The notes beneath the pieces are model-generated. The model had not been told where the DNA came from. It saw nothing but the letters and a program-made list of their open reading frames with translations, and made no database searches. Shown here piece after piece: positions 37,901 to 44,966 of a DNA stretch of 50,372 nt (its first letter is position 1; each line of letters starts with the position of its first letter). The position numbers were made by a program, and so were the translations under genes. Source of the stretch: a virus; IMG/VR virus record IMGVR_UViG_3300027836_000015, positions 1 through 50,372 of that record; one strand, 5' to 3'.

Positions 37901-39333
37901 ACTTGTACATTGTAATCAAGATTTGCAGGAGGTGTACTTTGATTAATAAAGTTTCCGTATATAATTCTATTGCCTGAGCTTTCCTGTGCTAAAGCTCTTA
38001 TAGGCACCTTATCATATACTCTTATTATCTCGGCTTCTTGTAAAGTCTTTTTAGGCTTTTGTGAGTTGTATGTATATGTATATATATTTGTACTTGGCGA
38101 ATCTTGTTGTATATTAGCTACAGGTATAGTTTGCACTACTTTAACAGCAAGAGAATCCGATTCTTTATACAAAATATCCATAGAGATTATTTTATACAAA
38201 TCCTGTATTTCACTACCTATATCAGGCAATTCCATTTGTAAACGAACACCGTTAGCTTTATTTTGCATCCACTCTAAAACAGTTGAAGCATAAGCCGCGT
38301 CCTCATTGCCACTAATAAAATATCCTTTTTGCAACGGTATAAATATTGGCTGCGTAAACGGGGCCATCAATGAATACTCATTATCGTCAAACTTAAATCT
38401 ATAACTAAACCTAACAAATTTATCTGTTAGAAATGTATCATTACCATTTATGTCGTCTTCATTTGCAGAAGTTGTCATAGTGGTTCTATAGAATTTTAAT
38501 GGGGTATTGGCAGGTATTGTATGATTACCGGCTATATAAATTGGCTGCACTCCCGCTACAGTAGTGCCTTTCTTTGTAATACAAGCAAAATCGCCGGCTG
38601 TTATAGCTGGATCTAAATCTTCATTTACTAATTGATCCCCCAACACTAAAGTATTAGGCGCAGGCACTTCTATTTTTGTTTGTCCCAAATAAAATTCACT
38701 TGGGTCACCTTCCGTTGTTATACTAACCTCTTCGTATAATGTAGGTGATCTAAATGGTGCATACTTTGCAACAGATATTTGATCAACATTTGTGTAGTAA
38801 GGATTTGCCGAAGTAGCAGGGCTATTTAAAGCACTAGCAACATTTATTTTCCTTGGTTGGTTTCTATTGTCTGTCCAAAACAATAGGTTCTCTACTAGGT
38901 TTACACCTGTTATTAAGTTTGTTGTAGATAAATTCAAAAAGCTACCGCTAACTAATGTTGTATATGTTGCCGAACCTCCTCCTGCACTATATACAGTAAT
39001 CTTCATTTCTTTATCGGCTGTAGGCAGATTTATTAATGAAGGTGATGGATCTGTATATTCTGTTAAAAATTGAAATATTCTGGAGTTGTCATTGTCCACA
39101 AAGAAACCAATACATACTAGATTGGTATTTGATTCAAAAGGAGCAGTTCCATTTGATGTTGCTTGTGTTAGCAATTCATTACCAAGTATATTTTGTAATG
39201 AACCTACACTACCGTCTTCTGATTTACCAACAGATATATTTAAAGCATCTCGATATTCACTTGACTCTAACAAGCGAACATCAAGATCTTTGTTCATTTT
39301 TGCTTTAAAAAAAGTATTTTTTGATTCTGCCAT
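34975..39333 (-). CDS. Large tail protein with MNKDLD...EYRDALNI start (1452 aa)
   Basis: The N-terminus (NTFFKAKMNKDLDVRLL then ESSEYRDALNISVGKSEDGS, GSLQNILGN) is the signature start of a family of phage tail or stabilisation proteins common in Bacteroidota podoviruses. The rest is long and beta-rich, with repeated strand blocks and Pro/Thr-rich linkers (PTSPAPDPLPETTNRQYYPG), typical of tail-tube or receptor-contacting proteins. A region near 1100-1200 contains Cys-containing loops (NRSVWCADCTLDWEYI). Candidate host-recognition functions would lie in the C-terminal half, which is inference. Codon use matches its neighbours. Confidence 0.75.
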   Translation of the reverse strand: MAESKNTFFKAKMNKDLDVRLLESSEYRDALNISVGKSEDGSVGSLQNILGNELLTQATSNGTAPFESNTNLVCIGFFVDNDNSRIFQFLTEYTDPSPSLINLPTADKEMKITVYSAGGGSATYTTLVSGSFLNLSTTNLITGVNLVENLLFWTDNRNQPRKINVASALNSPATSANPYYTNVDQISVAKYAPFRSPTLYEEVSITTEGDPSEFYLGQTKIEVPAPNTLVLGDQLVNEDLDPAITAGDFACITKKGTTVAGVQPIYIAGNHTIPANTPLKFYRTTMTTSANEDDINGNDTFLTDKFVRFSYRFKFDDNEYSLMAPFTQPIFIPLQKGYFISGNEDAAYASTVLEWMQNKANGVRLQMELPDIGSEIQDLYKIISMDILYKESDSLAVKVVQTIPVANIQQDSPSTNIYTYTYNSQKPKKTLQEAEIIRVYDKVPIRALAQESSGNRIIYGNFINQSTPPANLDYNVQVIEKNTPRTSWYEYPNHTLKQNRSYQVGVVLADKFGRQSSVILSNGTPFAPIEGLIFGASSVFLPYKGESWAINVKEWLGEVLAITFNSTVTSVRNETTGTPGLYATVSGEIANSSDGFEIIASSIVDNVYDFTLPIPDLIADPPVIPQRNIPVEGNFLKGKYTDYVKVINVDPISDYNIIVTTDKPISDLYAYNDVNDHDIKYSYSINELGWYSYKIVVKQTDQDYYNVYVPGMLAGYPVWQSFKATGPFTGLEYTAFPENEEESTCHFALLNDNINKVPRDLSEVGPNQRQYRSSVKLWGRVENVLLNPNPPTSPAPDPLPETTNRQYYPGKTPDTVSTIAPSNELDFLINSLIPNPYGSAAFNIYQLNTSPLIARVSTVNQVGVIGNYSTSPSPPNAFRSMSPFLGVYETDPVKSMLDIFYETSTSDYISNLNWDIIVGSNGVTGVSTITFIYNENQPLNADTFDLETGAPDSSWVTDEFWFTDASGTFVELIDSVNFEVRNNSENSSSSDVTNHFELVEKPGFNGIWRIKIKDNTTYFGLNRNFEGTFSFRFIVTNTVDADTYVIELNAQSPDFKISNAEPIVTRPETDNITYFVPLNQPATDGTPSTIIIDSVGVNGCSSPSAAYNGKDLFWSLTGPGEDFSFIMTSPPYDSTGDIKLYDDTPTEGVSEWNINLKDSSDFEGLATPPPNIVDPQLGSLSTTRAVRFNVENRSVWCADCTLDWEYINPYHKLFVNALKFNVARMLRENEKIADTNTTLRINGYKQLGQTAFQPTTSTINTFLNPSTTEIGVFGPPTGNAAIFGIASFLGQPYYVTTLRIVGSISVINTVDPGLNRSIPSQEYILTLTDTGNPNDESKCQTCRYFPNGDSTPYPGEPRYISTDEKDWMIENTSTVNVWWRGINADNDAVIGGRIATNSYVASTANVPPGIFPKVREGTLRVTGQNLVDGEPVIGEGVLATITYYDPDPPLEP

Positions 39334-39336
39334 TTT

Positions 39337-40554
39337 TTAATGTTTAAGCCATTTAGATTTGCCTCTTAATACTTGAGTTATTTCTTCCAGTTTAATATTT
39401 GAAAGACGTATTTTAGCATTTCTTAACTTGGCTGTTTTGTCTTGTTGTAATCTTCTAACTAAATATTCTTGAGAACCAACTCTGTGAGATACAACTGCAT
39501 GTAAAATATAAGCATATAATGCGTCTTCAGCCATCTTAGGAACTCTAGAATCCAAATCATAAGCTAATCCGTCAGATATATATTCTAATACTATTAGTTT
39601 ATCTACTAAGTTACTACTAAAAGAAATTTTACCTTCTCTATCATTTATAGTGAAGTAACCATTTCTATTTGAATATTGTGGATCTAATCCGTAGCGTTGG
39701 CCAAAAAACATATTTCTTACCCAATCGCCGCCGGCTTGATTTAATATATTATCATCATCTGCAGTACCTACCCATATATTAGAATTCCATCTAGCCTCAG
39801 TTTGCGACTCACCTTCTATATTCTCGTTAAAGTTATCTTGAATAGGAAGCCCTATGGAGTCCTGTATTGGACTTTCATATGGATTAATAGTTAATGTACT
39901 GGCTGGATAAATAACTCGTTTAACGCCTCCATGATCGATCCAGGACATCTTAATATAGTTAACGTAGTCTTGTGGCATCGCAACGCTCAATCCATGAGGT
40001 ATAGTTAGCTCTTGTGATTTTATACTTTTTAATGTATCGTAACTAAATTCTTGCATTCCACGTTTAGCATGGAATATTACGTCAGTTCTTTTCACAGATC
40101 CAATTAATTTACCAGTTCCAACATACGCAACCATAAAATTATTTATTATATCATTTAAGGATATATACGAATAACTACCATAGTTTTCTTCAACAGTAAT
40201 ACCGTAAGCATCGCCGTCTCCATAATTACCGCCTGACAATGTTTTTAATTGAACTACAACATAATCACCAAATTCAGGGTTTACGGTAAATATTATAGTA
40301 TTATTCTGTACCGTATATTCATTTGTGTATTCATTAAAAGTACCGGGGGCGCCGGTGGTACTAAGGTATAGTTTAAAATTGTTTAATGCATAGTTTACTT
40401 CTAATGGATCCCAAGCGCCTGGCCCACCAAATACTAAGTCTGTGTTGAATGTAGTTGTGAACGTGTTCTCTGTTCCATCCCCAATAAAGCCTTGGGCTCC
40501 TTCGTAGTATTGTCTATTTGTTTCAGTTATTAAACCGTTATTAGGTATAGGCAT
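39337..40554 (-). CDS. Head-tail connector or ring protein, 405 aa
   Basis: The central segment IINNFMVAYVGTGKLIGSVK then VIFHAKRGMQEFSYDTLKSI and KSQELTIPHGLSVAMPQDYV, VNYIKMSWID is highly typical of a conserved structural protein of crAss-like and related Bacteroidota phages. The C-terminus EEITQVLRGKSKWLKH is the usual end of that family. The N-terminal part is a separate beta domain (FTTTFNTDLVFGG). It likely forms a ring or tail-junction layer below the portal. It ends 4 nt before the 1452-residue gene. Confidence 0.78.
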   Translation of the reverse strand: MPIPNNGLITETNRQYYEGAQGFIGDGTENTFTTTFNTDLVFGGPGAWDPLEVNYALNNFKLYLSTTGAPGTFNEYTNEYTVQNNTIIFTVNPEFGDYVVVQLKTLSGGNYGDGDAYGITVEENYGSYSYISLNDIINNFMVAYVGTGKLIGSVKRTDVIFHAKRGMQEFSYDTLKSIKSQELTIPHGLSVAMPQDYVNYIKMSWIDHGGVKRVIYPASTLTINPYESPIQDSIGLPIQDNFNENIEGESQTEARWNSNIWVGTADDDNILNQAGGDWVRNMFFGQRYGLDPQYSNRNGYFTINDREGKISFSSNLVDKLIVLEYISDGLAYDLDSRVPKMAEDALYAYILHAVVSHRVGSQEYLVRRLQQDKTAKLRNAKIRLSNIKLEEITQVLRGKSKWLKH

Positions 40555-40560
40555 GTTCTA

Positions 40561-41301
40561 TTAATTTTTTGAATTAGCTGTTTCCGCTTGTGCTTGTTGT
40601 GCTGCAATCTGAACTATTTGTGGGTCTCTTATAACTATGCCCGAATAAAGTAATATTCTAGTTATTAAGTTTGTTTGTTCTGATATATGTAAATCAAAAT
40701 CTCTAGATCCTGTATTTGTATCAGGATCATATGGCCCAGGATCATATACATATTGGTAATTAGTTCCGCTTATGGTAAAGTTCCATATTGGGTCTAAAGG
40801 TTTTCTTAAGTAAGTACATGAAATACCGCTTATTATTGTAGTTGGGTAAACGGATATTTTAAAATTTTTATACGTATAAACAGGCCAATACTTTGATGGT
40901 TTTGTTATTGGCGACAAATTGAATTCCAATAATTCATTTGGTTGAACGTATTGTACTTCTTTTTCATCATTGTATATTACCGTGCCTAATTTATAAAGTT
41001 CATTAGGGGAAGTAATTGTTGGGGTAAATTTATTAGTAATATTACTATAAGTGCAAATATCACTATCTTGAAATATTGCTATCTTTTCTTCTAAGTTTTT
41101 TATACGAGCACTGTACTCGCTATCATTATCAGGGACGCGTAATTGCTGGTTTAAATCTTCAAAGTATTCATTAAATATATCTAATTGAACCTGAGTAGCC
41201 GTCTTGTTAAACTCATCTGGAGTTAAGTAACCACGTTGTTCTTTATTTATTATTAATAGAACAGTTCTATAAACTGTATTAACATTTACCTTATCCGCCA
41301 T
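40561..41301 (-). CDS. Head-tail connector-type structural protein, 246 aa
   Basis: Opens VNVNTVYRTVLLIINKEQRG then YLTPDEFNKTATQVQLDIFN, a recurrent start of a structural protein family located between the major capsid and ring proteins in Bacteroidota phages. The rest is mixed with strands (VYTYKNFKISVYPTTI, SCTYLRKPLDP) and a Gln/Ala-rich C-terminal tail. A role as adaptor or neck protein follows from position. The upstream gap 41302-41366 carries a UUCG hairpin. Confidence 0.72.
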   Translation of the reverse strand: MADKVNVNTVYRTVLLIINKEQRGYLTPDEFNKTATQVQLDIFNEYFEDLNQQLRVPDNDSEYSARIKNLEEKIAIFQDSDICTYSNITNKFTPTITSPNELYKLGTVIYNDEKEVQYVQPNELLEFNLSPITKPSKYWPVYTYKNFKISVYPTTIISGISCTYLRKPLDPIWNFTISGTNYQYVYDPGPYDPDTNTGSRDFDLHISEQTNLITRILLYSGIVIRDPQIVQIAAQQAQAETANSKN

Positions 41302-41324
41302 ATTGTATATTTATTATAGTATTA

Positions 41325-41348
41325 AGGCGATAGCCGAAGCTACCGCCT
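41325..41348 (-). other. 10-bp hairpin with UUCG loop in the late operon
   Basis: On the minus strand AGGCGGTAGC-TTCG-GCTATCGCCT pairs at 10 positions with one G-T. The UUCG tetraloop gives it high stability. No T-run follows (TAATACTATAATAAATATAC), so it is more likely a transcript-processing, stabilising or attenuation element between two structural genes than a terminator. Confidence 0.7.
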
Positions 41349-41366
41349 ATATACTAATATTACATG

Positions 41367-42224
41367 TTATTTTAATTTTTTCTCTATAGACCTCAGTATT
41401 CCAATGCCTTCATCTGTTTTAAAGAATGCTGCCATTGCTGAATATGGGTTTTCATCAAACGGTACAGTCATTAATTTCCTGTCGTTTTCTCCCCATAAGA
41501 ATGTTCTGTTGTCTTGAGTAAGTTTTACAATGCTTGCCTCCGTTGCTCTAATGGCAATATTTCTAAGGTGCACGTTTTCATCATTTGCTAATTCTAAGAA
41601 CAATGCTGGTTTATTTCTAGCAAATAATAGCAAGTCTCTTTTAACTTCCTTAGAACTCATGCTATTAACTCTAGACCCAACCTCAACTCTTACAATTGCT
41701 TCAGCTTGATCAATATCCATTTCTCTTGCCGCATTCATTGCATCTAATTGTATGTCCATATCTTCTAGTTCATCTAATGCTTCGGCTACTGCGTCAAACT
41801 CCATGTATCTTTTATTTAAGCCCGGATGAAATATTGACAATAATTTTTGCAAATTTTGTTTTTCTTTTGGAACATTTAAAACACCATTCTCAAATATAAT
41901 GTGCCCTAATGTTGCCTGCCCTTTTTGTTCTGAAACTAAAGGTGAATTCTGATTTGTAGCATACCTTAATTCCTCTTGATTACCGGTTTTTTTATCAAAC
42001 CAAATCAATGGGTACCTTAATGTATGCCTAGCCTGTAAAGTGTAAGTCAAAGGGGAATCGCCGTCTAATATAACGTATGTTCTATCCTTAATTTCCCAAG
42101 CGTCTTTTAATTTCTTTTGAGTATCTTCTTTAATAGATTCTACTGCTTTTACTGTCTCTACTTCAACGTATACTTCAGTGTTTACTAATTCTGGTTTTGC
42201 TTTCGCAGTTTGTTTTGTTTGCAT
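41367..42224 (-). CDS. Head-module protein, 285 aa
   Basis: Between major capsid and connector genes. The protein starts with a charged N-terminus, then IKDRTYVILDGDSPLTYTLQ and ARHTLRYPLIWFDKKTG as a beta region, then a long acidic helical part (LDELEDMDIQLDAMNAAREM, VNSMSSKEVKRDLLLFARN) and VKLTQDNRTFLWGENDRKLM. The order with 'R.TY.L....TL.Y.......W.D' followed by helical repeats resembles a small conserved virion protein of crAss-like phages. Function not established. It may decorate or connect capsids. Confidence 0.65.
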   Translation of the reverse strand: MQTKQTAKAKPELVNTEVYVEVETVKAVESIKEDTQKKLKDAWEIKDRTYVILDGDSPLTYTLQARHTLRYPLIWFDKKTGNQEELRYATNQNSPLVSEQKGQATLGHIIFENGVLNVPKEKQNLQKLLSIFHPGLNKRYMEFDAVAEALDELEDMDIQLDAMNAAREMDIDQAEAIVRVEVGSRVNSMSSKEVKRDLLLFARNKPALFLELANDENVHLRNIAIRATEASIVKLTQDNRTFLWGENDRKLMTVPFDENPYSAMAAFFKTDEGIGILRSIEKKLK

Positions 42225-42254
42225 GATATAATATAATTTAATAAATTTTTAATT

Positions 42255-42297
42255 GGGTAATAATTACCCCCACAATTTCAGCGGGGGTAACATTACC
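42255..42297. promoter_or_regulatory. Competing hairpins below the capsid gene
   Basis: TTACCCCC (42264-42271) pairs perfectly with GGGGGTAA (42283-42290) around an 11-nt loop. It also pairs with GGGTAA on its other side (42255-42260, loop TAA). A fourth unit TTACC lies at 42293-42297. The element is between the capsid gene stop and the next gene, so it may attenuate transcription to give capsid protein in excess. No strong T-run is present, so read-through is expected. Confidence 0.65.
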
Positions 42298-42304
42298 AAG
42301 TTTG

Positions 42305-43750
42305 CTATACAGAAGCTGTGAACAACACGAAGTTATTAGCAGCTTGAGTAACTAAACATCTTTCAGATAAGAAGTGTACCTCCATTGCATCAAGATCAGA
42401 AGTATAAGCTCCTCCAACAGATCCAGTGATCCAATGTTTCATTCTTCTGTCGTCAGCTTGACTAGCTCTATAACGAACGTGTAAGAATGGTCTACGGATA
42501 TTAGTACCTAATTGTTGATCGTAAACTGTAGAAGTTCCAGCAGGAACAAGTAAACCATCAATAGACGTAGTAGCCATACCCCCACGAGTAGATGCGTCAT
42601 TTAAGTATTTCCAGTCAGTTTTGTAGAAATCGTAAGAACCTCTTCTGAACCCAGAGAAACCTAAGTTTAATGCCATTTGCTCAGAATTTTCAAATAATCC
42701 GTAAGCAACACCGCCAGCAGAACCAGCAGATAAAGATGCTAACATATCGTCAAAGTCAAGAGAAGTAGCTCTGTTTAAGAACAACATGTTTTCTTCAATA
42801 GCTCCTTGAGTGTCTAAGTTTTTCAAAATAGAATCAAAATCGTTCAATCCACTAGATGCCGCAAAGTTATTTACTATATTACCTCTTTCTTTAACAGCAG
42901 AGAATAAACCTTGAGTACCTTTAATTTTAAGCGTTGTTAAAGCAGCATTAGAATTTAATTCGCCCTCAATTACCGCCATTTCCAAGTAATCTTCAAAACG
43001 TAATCTTGTTTCAGATTCAGCTTTCAAATACCATAAGAATCCACTTGCGCCTTCTTCAGTTGCAACTTCAACCCATCCAATCTGCGCTGTATCAGATCCA
43101 GAGATTGCGTATTTTTCTCTAATAATAATCGGAGAATTACTGTATTGTGTGAAAGAAGGTGTTACAGAGTTAAGGGTAGCATCTGTAGTTCCTTTTTTGA
43201 ATTCAGAACCGTAAACAAAGATTTTAAGATCGCCATTTGGAACTGATGTAACTGGGAATGCAACTGTACCTGTAGTCAAATCAGATTGAGTATAAGGTTG
43301 AACAGTAATAACCGCAGGAGTTGTTGCTGCTGCAGTAGAGCCCGTAACATATACTTTAAGTTCTTTACCAGTAGAAGGACTCATTACAACTAATGTTTGT
43401 CCAACTGAAATAACATTTTGCACAAAGTTTGCGCCAGCGGTACCAGCAGCTGTAAAGGATAAAGTATTTGCTGCGGTAGCAGAAACACCTGTATATGCAA
43501 TGTGCAAACGGTTTTGCTCAGACCAAACGATTTGATCAGAAGACATAGGCATCTCAGCTCCTACCATACGTAAGAAGCCAGATAAAGTTCTATTACCATA
43601 ACGCTCTACTTCTGCTTCGTAGATTTCTGGTAAATATTGTTGCGCGAAGTTATTGTCATCACCGTTAGTGAAGTTTAAGTAATTTGTGTCAAGCGCTTGT
43701 TGTTTTTGAGACGGTTTAATTGAACCGAATTGAGGCGTTACATTTGCCAT
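42305..43750 (-). CDS. Major capsid protein, HK97-fold type (481 aa)
   Basis: The N-terminus (FAQQYLPEIYEAEVERYGNR then TLSGFLRMVGAEMPMSSDQI) and centre (ESETRLRFEDYLEMAVIEGE), then SSGLNDFDSILKNLDTQGA and ...LGFSGFRRGSYDFYKTDWKY, match the capsid proteins of crAss-like and related phages. An Ala/Thr-rich insert around residues 75-150 is probably an insertion domain. The ending contains LHVRYRASQADDRRMKHWI. Size and position after the scaffold gene support the call. It ends 80 nt before the next gene, with the competing-hairpin element between, which suggests high expression. Confidence 0.82.
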   Translation of the reverse strand: MANVTPQFGSIKPSQKQQALDTNYLNFTNGDDNNFAQQYLPEIYEAEVERYGNRTLSGFLRMVGAEMPMSSDQIVWSEQNRLHIAYTGVSATAANTLSFTAAGTAGANFVQNVISVGQTLVVMSPSTGKELKVYVTGSTAAATTPAVITVQPYTQSDLTTGTVAFPVTSVPNGDLKIFVYGSEFKKGTTDATLNSVTPSFTQYSNSPIIIREKYAISGSDTAQIGWVEVATEEGASGFLWYLKAESETRLRFEDYLEMAVIEGELNSNAALTTLKIKGTQGLFSAVKERGNIVNNFAASSGLNDFDSILKNLDTQGAIEENMLFLNRATSLDFDDMLASLSAGSAGGVAYGLFENSEQMALNLGFSGFRRGSYDFYKTDWKYLNDASTRGGMATTSIDGLLVPAGTSTVYDQQLGTNIRRPFLHVRYRASQADDRRMKHWITGSVGGAYTSDLDAMEVHFLSERCLVTQAANNFVLFTASV

Positions 43751-43763
43751 AGGGTTTTAATTT

Positions 43764-44933
43764 TTAATTGTTAAATTTTCTTGTTTGGATACTCAGTTTT
43801 GAGGAATCCTGGCTGCTAATAGATTTAACTCTAAGTCCATTTATAAATGGTTCTCCTGATTGTCGAGGAGCGTCTGTACTCGGGTTTTTTGAACTAGCAA
43901 CAACTTGTTTTACAGCATCCGCTTTTCCTTGCTCATAAAAATGTGAAGCAATTTTATCGGCGTTTATAGCTGAGTACAAAGCCTTGTGATAACCCGCAGC
44001 GTCTGTTACATTACCTTCTTTATCTAGAAACTTTCCGATAAAGGTTTGTATATCTGCTTGATTTTCTGCAACTTGAGACGGATTTTGAACATTATATCTA
44101 AACTTCTTTTCAGGTAAATTGAATTCAAAACCTTTGAATTCGTCGTTGAAAAATTTAGATGTTTGTTTTTTAAACGTCTCGTGTTGTTGAGCTACTTTGT
44201 TTTGCTCGGTATTATATCTGTTGAAAAAGTCAACAGCCTTTTGTTGATCTGCATTTACACTAGGTCTTGACTTAATGTCTGCATAATATTTTTGTTTTGT
44301 GTCTTCTAAAAATTTCTTTGCTTTTGAGATTTCTTCTTTGAAAGCTAGTTTCTTTAATTTGATTTCTCTTTCATCGTCAATATCTTCATCAAAGAAAAAC
44401 TTATCCTCTAATAAAAATTCAATCTCCTCAGCGTCTAAATGACTCTTTGTACTTTTGTAATATTCTTTTAGCAACGCTACATTACTTATACTAGAATAAT
44501 CGGCATTTAATCGAACATAATCTTCAACTGTTCCCCCTGTTTCTTCCATAAAAGCAACAAGCTTTTCAATATTTTCCGGTAATTGTTTACCTTGTTCGTG
44601 TTTTATTAAAGCCTTTGTAAGCTCTTCTTTAGCTTCGCTAGTCTCTTTTTTTATTTCTTGTTCAAAGATTTCTTCAATAACATTTTCAGCGGTCCCTTCG
44701 TTTCCTGTTTCCACTTCTTGCAATCCCACTTCGGGCTGTTTGCTGCGTAACACGCTTTCATCTGTTGCTTGTTCTTGAATGGCATCTTCTCCCTCTTTAG
44801 AAATTACTACTTTGATTGGTTCTTCTTTTGGTTTATCCAAATCAACCTTTGTAACTTCAGTTGGTTTGTTTAATTTTTTTACAGAAGGTTTCTTCATTTT
44901 AAATTCCCCTTCCTGTTTTACTTCTTGTGACAT
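43764..44933 (-). CDS. Scaffold-like protein, 389 aa
   Basis: Charged, almost cysteine-free protein of helical and disordered character. The N-terminal third is Lys/Glu-rich and of low complexity (EEPIKVVISKEGEDAIQE, EEIFEQEIKKETSEAKEE). The middle is acidic helical (YKSTKSHLDAEEIEFLLED), and the end (SGEPFINGLRVKSIS...) is short and basic, as in scaffolds that contact the shell. No protease motif. Its location between portal and major capsid protein is the classical scaffold slot. Confidence 0.75.
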   Translation of the reverse strand: MSQEVKQEGEFKMKKPSVKKLNKPTEVTKVDLDKPKEEPIKVVISKEGEDAIQEQATDESVLRSKQPEVGLQEVETGNEGTAENVIEEIFEQEIKKETSEAKEELTKALIKHEQGKQLPENIEKLVAFMEETGGTVEDYVRLNADYSSISNVALLKEYYKSTKSHLDAEEIEFLLEDKFFFDEDIDDEREIKLKKLAFKEEISKAKKFLEDTKQKYYADIKSRPSVNADQQKAVDFFNRYNTEQNKVAQQHETFKKQTSKFFNDEFKGFEFNLPEKKFRYNVQNPSQVAENQADIQTFIGKFLDKEGNVTDAAGYHKALYSAINADKIASHFYEQGKADAVKQVVASSKNPSTDAPRQSGEPFINGLRVKSISSQDSSKLSIQTRKFNN

Positions 44934-44966
44934 AATATGATAATATAAAATTGGTTAATATTTTGG

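Noticed and set aside
42303-42312. TGCTATACAG near the capsid gene end, one base off the decamer
   Set aside because: The last base differs, it is antisense to its gene, and it is isolated, so I did not count it in the family.
44938-44954. TGATAATATAAAATTGG on the + strand, resembling the promoter core
   Set aside because: No TTACA box 20 nt upstream, wrong strand for the surrounding genes, and it overlaps the start of a minus-strand gene. Probably AT-rich chance.
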